This document shows, one piece after another, positions 19,061-30,174 of a stretch of 64,000 nucleotides of DNA. Below the pieces are notes generated by a model that searched no databases, had not been told where the DNA came from, and saw only the letters and a program-made list of their open reading frames with translations. The stretch spans positions 146,608,721 through 146,672,720 of the forward strand of contig NC_134530.1 of NCBI RefSeq assembly GCF_050624435.1, written 5' to 3'. The position numbers were made by a program, and so were the translations under genes. The stretch comes from Tenrec ecaudatus. Its lineage: Eukaryota; Chordata; Mammalia; Afrosoricida; Tenrecidae. Position 1 is the first letter of the stretch; the number at the start of each line of letters is the position of its first letter.

Positions 19061-19695
19061 GGGAGCGGACAACCCCGAGGGGAACCCTGCATCTTCCCAG
19101 CAAGGAGTGAGCCCCCAGCCCTGCCCACCTTCTGCCGGGGCAGTGAGGCTGGTGAGGGCGGGTTCCACCCCCACTGCCGCCAGGCTGCCAGTCCCTGGCC
19201 TTCCTCCACATCAGAAGGTGATAGGTCCAAGGAAGGGGGGGGTCACTGTTGTGAGGAGGCTGCCTTGACACCTCCTGTGGGGGCCGTCATTGACAGTGGT
19301 TGAGTGGCACTGCTTCCTGACAGACACACCTCCTATTTATTGGATTTGGCACTCTCCTCAGTGCTCAACCTAACAACACCGCCGCTTCACTACTGTGACC
19401 CAAAGCCCCTCATTCCACAGGCACTAGGAAGCAGAGAGAACTACTGGGGTTGGGGGGTGGGTTCCCAAGGAAAGGGGGGCACTGAGGATGGTGCAGGACT
19501 CCCAACTTGCCTCTGCTCCGCAGTGCCAGCCCATCCTGCCTGCACCTTGCTACCTTTCACAGGAGCAGGAGCGGCAGAGCCTAGTGGCAGACAACACCCT
19601 TGTTCCCGCTGTCCCCTCCTCCATCAGACATGCATTGTTCATTCAGCAATGAGAGAAGTCGGAGGGATGGCAGTTATGAACGGGCCCCATAATGC
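19060..19695. other. GC-rich unique sequence, no gene seen
   Basis: Frames of 139-182 codons overlap on both strands but show no family features, and none has a plausible splice arrangement that I can defend. Confidence 0.4.
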
Positions 19696-19699
19696 TCCC

Positions 19700-20065
19700 C
19701 CTTCCTCTGGCTACGCAATTTAAAGAAAGGAGAGAGAGAGAGAGAGACGCTGGAAATCCAAATTAAAATGTATTCCTGCAGCAATCTCGAACCCAATTAA
19801 AGTAACCCAGAGCCTATTGTCCTTTGCTAAATTTAGAGAATGCTCAGGTGTGTCTGATCCTACTCTGCACAGATATTTTTAATACAGATTTAATCATATT
19901 TTGGGTTAGAAGGAGAAGCTAATTAGGTAGGCAGATTTAGAAAGGCTGCCGGGATGCGGGACAAAGTGAGGTGATTTGATACAATTCACTGTTTTGTGTG
20001 TATGTGTGTGTATGAGTAACAGTGAGTTGTGTTGGGCCTGTGTTTTGGATTAGCAGCAAATTGGC
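19700..20065. promoter_or_regulatory. Candidate conserved non-coding element, AT-rich
   Basis: A long repeat-poor AT-rich stretch contains several homeodomain cores (CAATTAAAG near 19795, AGATTTAATCATATT near 19885, GCTAATTAGG near 19918) and CAATTTAAAG at 19717. The only simple repeat is a short GA run at 19729-19747. No open frame is longer than chance. The composition and motif density resemble vertebrate developmental enhancers; this is inference. Confidence 0.4.
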
Positions 20066-21040
20066 TTTAAACTAGAGGTGCCATGAACTAGGAAAGCCTG
20101 CCCATGTCCCACAGCATCCCGGGGCTGGAGGAAACCCCGAAAGAGGGTCCCACCCGCTGCCTGCCTCCCTGGAGGGCTGAGCTGGAGCCCATTCAGCAGG
20201 CAGCCGGCCTGCCCTGTTTATGGTGCCACCTCTAAATGACTTCCCCCTCCCGGGCCAGGTTACTGTCTAGAAGAGGCATCAATTCATGCTCATGGTGGAG
20301 AATGGAAGCCATACCTGAGCAAATGAGCCAAGAGACCAGCCAACCTTAGGTTTGGGCAGAGCTGCTGGCTCCTTCCCACCGTGTCCCTGGGGACATGGAC
20401 ATTGCCACACTGCGGCTCAGCTGGGTTCCACCCCTCTTCTCAGTAAACTGATCTCTATCAGTGCCTGCACCCCACGTGTCACAAAGGATTAGGAGTGGGG
20501 TGGCCAGACTCTGTGCTGAATCAACATGTGACTGAGTAAATGGTTAAAAAAAAAAAGCCCTCCAAGCTTCAGTTTCTCCATTTGTCCCCTAGGAATTTAG
20601 GGGATGTTATCAAGCTGAAAGAGACAGAGGCCCCTTACATGTGGCATCTGAGCTGTATGTCAGGAAGGAGGCCACCGCAGGCTGAGGAGCCAGCACAACC
20701 CCTGGCAGGGGCTCAGCCCAGGCAGCTGAGAACTGTGGGGTGCAAGGTTCATGATACTGAGTTCATTTTCTTCTCACCCAAAGTGTGAGGGTGTCGGGGA
20801 GAGGTAGGCTCTGTATGCAGGGCCCCGTCTGCGTGATGCAGGAAACCGAGCCCAACGTGACACCTCTGAGCATGCCAAGTTCCTTTGGAATCTCCGGTCA
20901 AGAGAAAAAGTAACATGCCCCTCAAGTAAGAGAGAAAGGGATACAGAGAGGCACATGGGTCTCTCAGTCGTTTGTGCAAAAGTAATACCAGAAGTATAAA
21001 CCCGAGACCAAGGAGATTAATAGAATCTCTGGGAGGTATA
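20066..21040. other. Unique sequence, nothing recognised
   Basis: There is mixed composition and a short A-run at 20547-20557, but no repeat family or gene is seen. A 115-codon minus frame at 20749-21096 has no recognisable domain. Confidence 0.4.
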
Positions 21041-21044
21041 AAGT

Positions 21045-21185
21045 TAATGCTAATCTTGGCTGCTAATCCAAAGGCTGGAGATTCCATACCATCCAAAGGT
21101 GCCTTTGAAGAAAGGCCTGGTGATCTCAGCCTTTGAAAATCCTATAGAGACATTAATTTAGTCAATGGGATAGAACACGTTTGAG
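21045..21185 (+). mobile_element. AfroSINE subfamily copy, plus strand
   Basis: GGCTGCTAATCCAAAGGCTG, GTGCCTTTGAAGAAAGGCCT and GGTGATCTCAGCCTTTGAAA, followed by AATCCTATAGAGACA, place it in the GGAAGAAAGGCCTGG subfamily. It is truncated at its 3' end. Confidence 0.72.
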
Positions 21186-21282
21186 AAAAGGAAATTATAC
21201 CTGTTGATTTGTACAGATTAAACTCAAGTGATTGGATACTATTTACACAAACAGTGGGGGGGTTGTTGATAGGGTAACACTT

Positions 21283-22224
21283 AAACAATCATTTTATTGG
21301 GGGCTTGTACAACTCTTATAATTCATCCATCCATCCATTGTGTCAAGCACATTTGTACATTTGTTGCCATCATCATTCTCAAAACACTTGCTTTCTACTT
21401 GAGCCCTTGGTATTAGCTCCTCATTTTTCTCTTCCCTGCACCACCCCTCCCTCATGAGTCCTTGATAATTTATAAATTATTACTATTTTGTCATGTCTTA
21501 CGCTGCCCGATGTCTCCCTTCACCCACTTTTCTGTTGTCTGTCTCCCAGGAAGGAGACTATATGTAGATCCTTGTAATCAGTTCCCCCTTTCTACCTCAC
21601 CTTCCCTCCACCCTCCTGTGATCACTACTCTCACCACTGGTCCTGAAGGGATCATCTGTCCTGGATTCCCTGTATTTCCAGTTCCTGTCTGTACCAGTGT
21701 ACATACTCTGGTCTAGCCAGATTTGTAAGGTAGAATTTGGATCATGATAGTGGGGGTTGGGGGAGGATGCCTTTAAGAACTATAGGAAAGTTATATGTTT
21801 CATCATTGCTACACTGCACCTTGACTGGCTCATCTCCTCACCGTGACCCTTCTGTAAGGGGATGTGTAGTTGCCTACAGATAGGCTTTGGGTCCCCACTC
21901 CACACTCTCCCTCATTCTCAATGATATGATTTTTTGTTCTTTGGTGCCTGATACCTGATCCTACCGACACCTCGTGATCACACAGGTTGGTGTGCTTCTT
22001 CCATGTGGGCTTTGTTGCTTTCTGAGCTAGATGGCCGTGTGTTTATCTTCAAGTCTTTAAGACCCCAGACGCTATATCTATTGATAGCCAGACACCATCA
22101 GCTTTCTTCACCACATTTGCTTATGCACCCATTTGTCTTCAGCGATTGTGTCGGGAAGGTGAACATCATGGAATGGCAGTTTAATAGAACAAAATGTTCC
22201 TGCATTGAGGGAGTCCTTGAGGAT
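21283..22224 (-). mobile_element. 5'-truncated LINE 3' end, minus strand
   Basis: This is the same family as 17287-18554. It runs from ATTTTATTGGGGGCTTGTAC through GTGTCAAGCACATTTGTACA, TTCTACTTGAGCCCTTGGTA and GTGTACATACTCTGGTCTAG to GCATTGAGGGAGTCCTTGAG. The flanks GGGTAACACTT (21272-21282) and GGGTAACATTT (22225-22235) match at 10 of 11 positions and are the likely target-site duplication. No coding sequence remains. Confidence 0.78.
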
Positions 22225-22479
22225 TGGGTAACATTTTCAATAACATTCATTCACATAGGCAGAACCAGGTCTACCAGACGACATTATCACTTGAATTTCC
22301 TTAGGCCCCAGGGGGATGATTTATAATGTTCTCTATCATAAAATGATGATGATGTCTTTAAAGTGAACCAGAGACAGACATAAACCATACCTATATGAAT
22401 TTATTTTAAGCTCATACTTAATTCTAGCTCCAAGCTATGAACAATTATTTCATATGACACGGCCCTGCTTGATGCTCAC

Positions 22480-22705
22480 CCTTCTGAAGAGCTCACTAAA
22501 GATATAGGTGCTGGAGAAGGACATGATGTTTGGTAAAGAGAGAGGAAGGCCCTCAAGGAGATGGGCTCACATGGTGGCAGAAATGGACTCAAGCACGAAC
22601 ACAATTGTGAGGATGGCACAGGGACCGGCAGTGTTTCATTCTCCTGTGCTTAAGGTTGCTATGGGTGAGAACTGACTCAATGACACTTAACAACCACAAC
22701 ATGGT
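22480..22705 (+). mobile_element. RTE LINE 3' tail, plus strand
   Basis: GGAGAAGGACATGATGTTTG, then GGAAGGCCCTCAAGGAGATG, ACAATTGTGAGGATGGCACA, GGCAGTGTTTCATTCTCCTG and ACTTAACAACCACAAC reproduce the RTE 3' end also seen at 2085-2278. The element is severely 5'-truncated. Confidence 0.82.
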
Positions 22706-22734
22706 TGCTATAGCAACGTATGGTGGAGAAGCCA

Positions 22735-22862
22735 GATGGTGCCTAGCTACTAGGCCAGCCTGAGTTCATGAGCGACTCTGAACAAATTACTTAACCTCTT
22801 TGGGCTTCATTTTCTTCATCTGCAAAGTGAGTAAAACAAAGGCATGAGGAATTCTTGATTAG
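22735..22862 (+). mobile_element. MIR SINE, plus strand
   Basis: AACAAATTACTTAACCTCTT, TGGGCTTCATTTTCTTCATC and TGCAAAGTGAGTAAAACAAA are the MIR core. Confidence 0.82.
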
Positions 22863-22994
22863 GAGCACTGTGGTGACTCATCTTCTGTCAAGGGCTAAGC
22901 GCGCTCTCCTCCCCCCGGACAATCCGTAAGCATTACATGGTGAGCCAGTTCCCACAGTGGCAGGGGCCAACCAACTCCAAACGCCCTGGGACTC

Positions 22995-23175
22995 TGCTCC
23001 TGTCCTGCTGCTGCTGCAACAAATCCTACAGACTGTGCGGCTTACATAGAAAAATGTGTTACCTCATTGTTCTGGGGGCAAAACAGCTTGAATGGGTCTC
23101 ATAGGGTTGAAATCAAGGCACAGGCAGGGCTGCATTCCTTTATGGAGCTCCAGGGGAGGATCTCACTGATCATCT
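22995..23175. mobile_element. Possible LTR relic
   Basis: CTGTGCGGCTTACATAGAAA and TTGTTCTGGGGGCAAAACAG, then GGTTGAAATCAAGGCACAGG, resemble the TTCTGGAGGCTAGAAGTC and GATCAAGGTGTCGGCAGGG text of antisense MaLR LTRs. The similarity is weak. Confidence 0.35.
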
Positions 23176-23264
23176 ATCAATTTGTCATATTATGGTGGCT
23201 TATGTATGGCTGGGGGCTATGTCATGTCAGTATTTGTAATATCTGCAGCGTCACCCCATGGTGG

Positions 23265-23370
23265 GCAGGTTTCAGCAGAGCTTCCAGACCAAGACAGACT
23301 AGGAATAAGGAAGAGACAGCAACTTCTGAAAAATCAGCCACTGGGAACCTTATGAAACCCTGAGTGAGGA
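23265..23370 (+). mobile_element. Long tRNA-type SINE fragment, plus strand
   Basis: TTTCAGCAGAGCTTCCAGAC, CAAGACAGACTAGGAATAAG and AACTTCTGAAAAATCAGCCA are the plus-strand version of the middle of the long SINE family at 7740 and 30840. Its head and tail are absent. Confidence 0.6.
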
Positions 23371-23458
23371 GCCAGAAGATGGGCCAATCAGATTAGAAGG
23401 CACTCAAAATATGACCCGGGAAGGACTGCTTGCTTAAAGTAGTCAACCTTAATGGGTG

Positions 23459-23967
23459 TGTGGCAGTTACATAATCTTCTGTCAACTTGAGCGAAGGGGT
23501 GAAGTCTAGCCTGTCAATCAGGTCATGATCAATGGTGGCTCTGTGTGGGCATGGCCTTCTCCTGGGGATTCTGGGGACTCTGGTCATCCTCCATGCAGGT
23601 GGGACACACTCTTGAAGCTTCACATTCTGTTGACAAGCCACATGGCAGCCAGAACCCTGGAGCTGGAGGAGCCACGTGGAGAGCTGTGCCAGCGCTGAGA
23701 TGCTTCCACAAGACTTTTCACCCACTGACCTGTGATCTTCCTGCTTTTGGCATCATTGCATGTTCTGTGGGAGTCTGTAGAAGAATTTATGGACTAGTAT
23801 TGTACATATGGACTAATATCTGACTTAAGGGATAATACTGAACTTATGGACTTGATCTGAACTGGGCTGGGATGTTTTCTTAATTTATAATTACTCTTGC
23901 ATATAAAGCTCTCTCTTACACACATGAGTGTCTCTGGATTCATTTCTCGTCAACCCAGACTAACACA
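23459..23967 (+). mobile_element. LTR-like repeat, copy 1
   Basis: This is an element of about 509 bases that also occurs at 55682-56147. Both begin TGTGG and end with CAACCCAG then CTAACACA, the TG/CA ends usual for LTRs. They share GTCTAGCCTGTCAATCAGGT, GGCATCATTGCATG and a TATAAA-like box (23902-23907 here) upstream of the end. No coding region is present. I read it as a solo LTR of an ancient retrovirus-like element, though a non-autonomous DNA transposon is not excluded. Confidence 0.6.
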
Positions 23968-23984
23968 GCATGGATGGAGCCAAG

Positions 23985-24965
23985 TGTTCAGGACCTTCGT
24001 TTGCTGCTGTGGCATGACTGGAAATGAGAAGCGTGAACTACAAACATCGTGTACAGAAGACGAGTCTTGGAAAACTGGATGCTCTCAAAAATGAAATGGT
24101 GCATATAAAGATCAATATTCTAGGCATCAGTGAGCTGAAATGGACTAGTCTTGATCATTGTGAATCAAACAGTCATATGGCTTACTTTGCTGGGGGCGAC
24201 AAACTCAAGAGGAATGGTGTAGCACTCGTCATTAAAAAGAACATTTCAAGATCTAGCTTGAAGTGTAATGCTGCCAGGGGTAGGATAATGCCCATTTGCT
24301 TACAATGAAAGCCAGTTAATTCAGCTAATTTTCAAAATTATGAAGCAACCACTCAATCAAGGAAAAAGAAATAGAAGCATTCTACCCACATCTGCAGTCC
24401 AAAATCGATCATGCAGTCAAGATGCGCTTATGATTACCGGTGACTGGAATGGGAAAGTTGGTAACAAAGGATTGGTAGTTGGAAAGTGTGGGCTTGGTGC
24501 TAGAGTCACGCTGGAAGCTGCACCATAGAATCTTGCAAGACCAGGACTACACTCATCAGGAAAACCTTTTCAGCACCATAAATGGCAGCTCTACACATGG
24601 ACCTTGCCAGAAGGCATACTCATGAACCAAATCAACTACATCTGTGCAAAGCGACACAGAGAAGCTCAAAATCACAACCAGAATCGGCCCATAGATTGAC
24701 TGTGGAACAGACCATAAATTGTTTATATGCAAACTAAAGGTGAACGGAAGAGAATTAAACAAATCAAATACAATGTTGAGTATATCCCACCTGATGTTAG
24801 AGACCATGTCAAGAACAGATTTGATGCCTTCAACACCAAAAACTGAGGTCCAGACAAGTTATGGAATGACATCAGGTACATCGTACATGAAGAAAGCAAA
24901 AGATCATTTGAAAGACAGGAAAACGAACAAAGCAAAGTGGATATCAAGAAGAGACTGAAACGTAT
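23985..24965 (+). mobile_element. RTE/Bov-B LINE 5' region, plus strand
   Basis: This RTE fragment covers the endonuclease and the linker towards the RT domain. It ends at the junction with an antisense L1 near 24966. The coding text is in several frames, with at least four frameshifts or stops. It is the best preserved RTE endonuclease in the window. Confidence 0.85.
24020..24800 (+). pseudogene. Endonuclease domain remnant of RTE ORF2
   Basis: Translated blocks in order are: I-L-G-I-S-E-L-K-W-T (near 24116), Y-F-A-G-G-D (near 24184), N-G-V-A-L-V-I-K-K-N-I (near 24214), A-L-M-I-T-G-D-W-N-G-K-V-G-N (near 24426), N-Q-I-N-Y-I-C (near 24628) and C-G-T-D-H-K-L (24700-24720). They match an apurinic-type retrotransposon endonuclease. 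The E, D-x-N and D-H positions are visible, but the Q-I-D-Y block has become Q-I-N-Y. Frame changes separate the blocks. Confidence 0.85.
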
Positions 24966-25976
24966 TCATCTTTTTAAAATTAAATTTTTTATTGTGAATT
25001 AGGTGGAGGGTATATATTTCACTCTATGCGTTCTGCGTTCATTCAACAATTCAAATGACTCATCAACCTCAGCCCTGTATTCTCTCCTGTCCCCCCTCTC
25101 CTGATTTCTCTTCACCCCCTTCATGGATCTCCACCCTCCTTTACACCCATGTCTATATCATCAACCTTCTGGTCTATTGGCTTATTTTCCGACCCTTATC
25201 CTCCCTCCCTTTAGAAACTCTGAAAGCCTGTTTCCTTTCACATGCAAGTTTTTGTCTTGATCTTTATCCTTATGGTCTCCGTCTCATACAATATTTTCCC
25301 TTTTGTGATTGACTAATTTTATTAGCATAATGTTCTCCAGGTCCATCCATGCCATGAGGTGCTTCATGCTTTTGTCGTGTTTGGTTTTTGTTAGCAATGC
25401 ACAGTAGTCCCTTGTGGGTATGTACCCAAACTTCTTTAGTCATTTTTCTACTGATGGGCATTTGGGCTGTCTTCAACACCAGGCGATTGTGAACAATATT
25501 GTGATGAACTTGATAGTACCTATGTTTATTCGGGTTACATATCTTACTTCTTTAGGGTGTACACCCAGCATAAATATTGCTGGAGAGCATGGAATTTCTA
25601 GTCTCAATTTTTAAAGTCGCAGCATATCGCTTTCCAAAATGGTCTCTCTATACCCACCCCAGGATTTGTTGTTTTCTGTGCTTTTTACAAACTTAATTGG
25701 GTTGTCATCGTCAGTGTAAGGTGTCATGTGTTTGTGAGCCATTTGGATACAACTTTTGGTGAATTGTCTGTTTATGTCCTTTGTTCACTTTTTAGTTGGT
25801 TTATTTGTTTTTTTTTTTCCTTTCTGAGGTATTTCAGTTTTCTATAGATTTTAGAGATTAGTCCCCTGTCCACTGTGTCATTGCTTAAGATTTTTTTCCC
25901 AGCGTGTGGGTTCTCTTTTTATGACTTTTTTTGATGCAGGTGTTTGTTTTTAGCAGGTCTTATTTATCTTCTACGG

Positions 25977-26168
25977 CAGTGGTTCTCAATCTTCCTAATG
26001 CCACGACCCTTTCATACAGTTCCTCATGTTGTGGTGACCCCCAACTGTAACATTTCTGTTGCTACTTCATAATTGTCATTTTGTTACTATTTTGAATCGG
26101 GCAACCCTTGTGAAAAAAGGGTTGTTCAACCCCAAAAGGGGTCATGACCCACAGGTTGAGAACAGCTG
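25977..26168 (-). mobile_element. SPIN-type hAT transposon nested in L1
   Basis: It begins CAGTGGTTCTCAATCTTCCT and ends GGTTGAGAACAGCTG. Between are TTCCTCATGTTGTGGTGACC, GCTACTTCATAATTGTCATT and CCCCAAAAGGGGTCATGACC. The flanks TTCTACGG (25969-25976) and TTCTATTG (26169-26176) agree at six of eight positions, consistent with an 8-bp hAT duplication. It is opposite in orientation to the copies at 18353 and 58360, and the centre is deleted. Confidence 0.9.
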
Positions 26169-26370
26169 TTCTATTGTGATCTTTCTGCATATACTTGAGA
26201 GTATGTCTATGCCCCGAAATTAGGTCCTTAGTTTGTCCTTATGTTCTCCTTGATGATCTGTATACCTCTATAGCATTTACATTTACGTTTTTGATCCATC
26301 TTGAGTTCATTTTTATACATGGAGTGAGTTATGGATCCTGTTTTAGTCTTCTGTAGATGGAGATCCAGTG

Positions 26371-27000
26371 TTACCAGGACCATTTGTTGAAGAGACTGTC
26401 TCTTTCATAATTGTGTGTGTGTGTGTTTTTTTTTTTTTGCCTTTTGTCAAAAGTCAGTTGTTTGCTCCATTGGTCTATGTAGCCACTGTTGTGCCAGTAC
26501 CAGGGTGTTTTGCCTGGTGTGACCGTGTGATAATTTTTGAGCTTGGGTAGTGAAAGGCCTCCTACTTTGTTCTCCTTAAAAAGTTCTTTGATTATTCCAG
26601 GTCTTTTCCCTCTCCACATACGGTTAGTAAATAATTTTTTTACATTTCTCTAAAGAATGAAGTTGGGATCTGGATCAGAACTGTGTTGTATTTATAGATT
26701 ACTTTGGGTAGTGCGGACATTTTCAAAATGTTAAGTCTTCCTATCCATGAACATGGAATAGTCTTCCATTTATATAGGTCTCTTTTGGTTTCTAGGACTA
26801 ATGTTATATAATTTTCTTTGGACAGGACTTTTGTTTCTCTGGTTGTGTTTATCCTAAGAATTTCATCTTGTGTGGCTATTGTAAATAGTTTTGTTTCCTT
26901 AATGCCTTCTCTGCTAGTACAGGATTCCAGGTGATTTTTGTGTGTTAATCTTGTACCCTGCCACATTTCCAAATCTTTTTATTGTTTCCAACAATTTATT
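26371..27000 (-). pseudogene. L1 ORF2 C-terminal remnant, minus strand
   Basis: Two minus-strand frames carry L1 ORF2 sequence. The upstream one (26640-26972) ends with I-P-C-S-W-I-G-R-L-N-I-L-K-M and L-P-K-V-I-Y-K-Y-N. The downstream one (26371-26619) has K-E-N-K-V-G-G-L-S-L-P and W-Y-W-H-N, then D-S-L-F-N-K-W-S-W. Both match the region after the RT domain of L1 ORF2. A gap and frame change at about 26620-26640 separate them. Confidence 0.88.
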
Positions 27001-27062
27001 GTTGACTCTTTGGCGTTTCCTACTTATAAAATAATATCATCTGCAACTATTGAGCGTGAAAC

Positions 27063-27585
27063 TTGCCCTTGAGTACAGAGCCAGGATAGAGAGGGATGCA
27101 TCTCCCTGACAGGAGTATCCTGAGCTGAACTCACCTGCATGATGGCTGGGTCATTTCCAGCAGATGCTCAGGCTGTATCATGAGAATGTCACATGTAAGG
27201 CGTATAGAGGACCAAATTAGTGGAAGGCACTAGCCACACGTGGTGGAAGGCATGCCATCTGGAGCATCACTCAAATGGTCCACTTTCCTTAGCATCTGGG
27301 AAGCCCATTATTTTCCTCGTTCTCCCCCCATTTTTAAAAGGAAAGGTACAGAGATGAATCTTCCCGGGAAAATCAAGGTCATCCCAGCTATTAACACTGC
27401 TTAGCTTGACCTTGTGCCAGGACTATAGAGCTTTGACTATATCTTCCCAATTCAGGCTTCCATGTACCCATCTGGTACATGAAATAATGGAGTTATGCTA
27501 AGGACGTCTCCTAATGAGGGCACCGAACATCATAACGAACCAAAATATAAAAACCCGAACCTACTGACATTGAATCATCGAGAAA
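27063..27585. other. Unique sequence, nothing recognised
   Basis: No repeat or gene is seen. Confidence 0.4.
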
Positions 27586-27589
27586 CTAT

Positions 27590-27730
27590 ATATACTTTCT
27601 GCGACTGTAAATCTTTACAGGTATGGATGGCTTCATCGTTTTCCTGTGGGACTGCCGGTGGGTTTGAACCACTAACCTGGTGGTTAGTCACCCCAGGTCT
27701 CACCCACAGCACCAGTGGGATGCCTTTACC
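27590..27730 (-). mobile_element. AfroSINE, minus strand, 3' truncated
   Basis: The plus strand shows CGACTGTAAATCTTTACAGG, ACTGCCGGTGGGTTTGAACC (antisense B box) and CTAACCTGGTGGTTAGTCAC, then CACAGCACCAGTGGGATGCC, the reverse of the head. Confidence 0.8.
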
Positions 27731-27734
27731 ATGA

Positions 27735-29295
27735 TTCTGAGATCAGTAGTCTATTACCGGGGCCTCATCCTCATTTCCCTCCCCTCCCCTGACACCCTCC
27801 CATGTTCTATGTAGTGAGACCTGGACTGCGTGCTTGTCCATGCCGCCCCTCTGGGAAAAGGAGGAGTTAAGATCAGGCTGGGACACTTCACCGCCATCCC
27901 TTCATTTAATTGTATTCAACACCGCAATCGATCCTAAAACGTTAGTTCCAGCAGGGCAAATGGCCTGTCAGGGTGGTTCAGAGGTTCAGTTGAGAGAGGA
28001 GACAGGTGCTAATAAAGAAAGAGGGGCGGGGCTTTCCCACTGTTCTGCACTTGCCCAGAACACCCCAGGCTAAGGAGCCACAGTCCTGAAAAGTGCAGTT
28101 AGCTCTCATTTATCCACATCACTGGAGGGGTGTAGATCATCCAAATTCCTTTCTGTTTGCCTCTGACGTTTATGATGCATTTTATGATTTCTTTAGAGGC
28201 AGAGTTACCCTTTTGATTATATACTTCTGGAAGGCAGCTACTAAGATGAATTTGTATTCTCTAAAGCCACAGGCCTCTGGGTGTGTGGGGAGCTGGCTGG
28301 ACTTAAACAAGCTGTGGGCAACGGAGAGCTGGCAGTATCAGTGCCTAGGGGCCCAGTGAGGAAGGAGAGCAGGCTCCGAGGCAAGGTCAAGGCTTCTCTG
28401 GTTGGTCCCAGAGCTAACTGGTATGGATGGGCAGGTGGGGCCTGGAGTGGGGGTGGGGTGGGGGTGGGCAGGGCAGGCCGAGAGTTCTCTTCTTCTCTTC
28501 ACACTCATTACCCCTCCCTGGAATCCAGAGGGTGGGAAGGGGCAGCTGTGGGAGTAGCACACCTGTGCTCTGAGCCCTGATGTGCTCAGCATGCACCAGG
28601 TGACCATCAGCTTTTGTCCTGGGGCGAGTGTGCTGTAATCACAGGCTTCTTCCCGAGTAACCAGTGTTTCCCAGCCCTGTAATTGGGCCACTGCTGGCGT
28701 GGGAGGGCATTTCAGAGGTGATATGAGGAGCAGAGGGGAAGGGGTTCTTCTTCTGGATTAGCTCTCCTCCGGGGTGGGGGTGAGGGTCAAGGTGTGGCTA
28801 CAAGGCTTGCTGGTGAGCCAGCTCCCACCTGGCTCCATTGCTACCTAGTCCCCAAGCCTGCTCCACTTCTGTCCTGATCAGGCGGGGCTCAGCCCAAATA
28901 CCTGTGCCTTCTTTCAAGCCCCGACCTGCAGGAGGCTCAGGGTAGCTAAGGAGCACCAGGGTCTGGAAAACCAGAACCAGAGGAGGCGGCCACACAGGGC
29001 GCCTCAGGCTCCGGCCAAGAAGTCCAGACAGCCCAGATGAATGCAAGTGGCAGAAGTACCACAGGGAATCTGTAAAGGAATCCCAGACCACCACCTTGCC
29101 AGAAGACGCTTGTATGCATTCTGGAGACGCCAACTCGAGCAACATCAATATCGTTCTTAGAGAGAAAGAACAAGGAATGTAAATCTTCCAGCGGGTGTGT
29201 GTGAGCCTGTGCGTATGTGTATGCACGTGAGGGTGTAGACGCCGTGGCTTGTGTGTAGGCAATGCAGGCCGGGGCACAGGAAAAGTGGTGGCAAG
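27735..29295. other. Unique sequence, no gene proven
   Basis: This is moderately GC-rich DNA without recognised repeats apart from a G-rich GGGTGGGG run at 28440-28460. A 217-codon minus frame (28798-29451) extends into a MIR and is therefore not coding at its 5' end. Its remaining part shows no recognisable domain. A short cluster at 29040-29165 has less skewed composition, but I cannot call it an exon. Confidence 0.4.
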
Positions 29296-29299
29296 CACA

Positions 29300-29490
29300 G
29301 GCTCTCCAGTCTGGATCTGGATCCTGACTTGGCCACCTGCCAGTGGGCGAACTTGGGCACGTGATCCAAACTGCAATACTTCTATTTCCTCATCTATAAT
29401 ATGGGTATAATAGTTCCTCATCCACAGAGCACTTAAAATAATGCTTGGCACATGGATCCTGCTCAGTAACGATTATTATTATTGTTTATT
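29300..29490 (+). mobile_element. MIR SINE, plus strand
   Basis: GGATCCTGACTTGGCCACCT, TCTATTTCCTCATCTATAAT, ATGGGTATAATAGTTCCTCA and TAATGCTTGGCACATGGATC give a full MIR order. Confidence 0.88.
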
Positions 29491-30170
29491 TACCTGGATA
29501 AATTAATTTCCCCTCATTCCACTGCTGCCCCAACCATGTTTTCTTTCTTTCGCTTTAACTCACTGTGTGTGAATTGGCCAGGACATCACCTCTTCTCGAC
29601 TTCAAACTCATGGCATGAAGACTTGCTGACTGCCACCAGACCACAGCCAAATCCACCCATCGACAGAGCATATGTGAAAAGTACATAAACACAAAGCTCT
29701 GTGTGTGTGGTGTGTAGAGTCTCAATTTCTAAGAACGACCTTCATTGAAATGCCTCCCCTGCAGCCCAGACCAACGGGACTCTTTAAAGAACCCAAACGC
29801 CTTATAGCAAGATCCTTCTGATACTCTGCCAACCCAGCCCTTTTCAACTGGTCCGCCCTGACCCAGCGCATGCTCCCGGGCTGGATTGCCAACAGCTTTC
29901 TGAATCCACTAGAGGCTGCACCCTGGGCCTCTGGATTTTTCATACAATCATCTGCTTCCCTTCCTCCCAATAATTGCATTGCCTTTTTGTTCCCTCTCAT
30001 TTGTGTAGATCGGTATCGACATAAATGAAATCATTGTCATACCGCTTCCTCCTTTGGCTGTGATTGTTCAGAGGGCGACAAACACGTCCTCCTCCCCTGG
30101 GAGAGAGTCCAGTAGATAACAGCCAGCAGAGGTGTTTTAGGGACACACCTGATGAGCATCATGAAGAAAT
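29491..30170. other. Unique sequence, nothing recognised
   Basis: No repeat or gene is seen. The part at 30000-30170 is repeat-free and could be constrained, but no specific motif cluster supports that. Confidence 0.4.
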
Positions 30171-30174
30171 ATGA

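Larger units (their letters stand above)
24966..27062 (-). mobile_element. L1 LINE 3' half, minus strand, with nested SPIN
   Basis: An antisense L1 begins on the plus strand with a T/A-rich end (TTAAATTTTTTATTGTG). It contains TTTTTCTACTGATGGGCATT, AACAATATTGTGATGAACTT, ACCATTTGTTGAAGAGACTG and CCATTGGTCTATGTAGCCAC. These are classic antisense L1 phrases. The ORF2 C-terminal region occupies about 26180-27000. A SPIN copy (25977-26168) interrupts the 3' part. The 5' end is truncated near 27062. Confidence 0.9.

Noticed and set aside
18755..19303. 182-codon plus-strand open frame
   Set aside because: It crosses GC-rich DNA and an octamer-bearing candidate enhancer, has a competing minus frame and no protein similarity.
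22860..22990. Possible AfroSINE between MIR and LTR relic
   Set aside because: Only GAGCACTGTGGTGACTC resembles a head; the body does not match.
24556..24807. 83-codon minus-strand frame
   Set aside because: It is antisense to the RTE endonuclease domain.
26368..26550. 60-codon plus-strand frame
   Set aside because: It is antisense to L1 ORF2.
28798..29451. 217-codon minus-strand open frame, the longest in the window
   Set aside because: Its 5' part is antisense to a MIR, and the remainder has no recognisable domain and biased GC composition.
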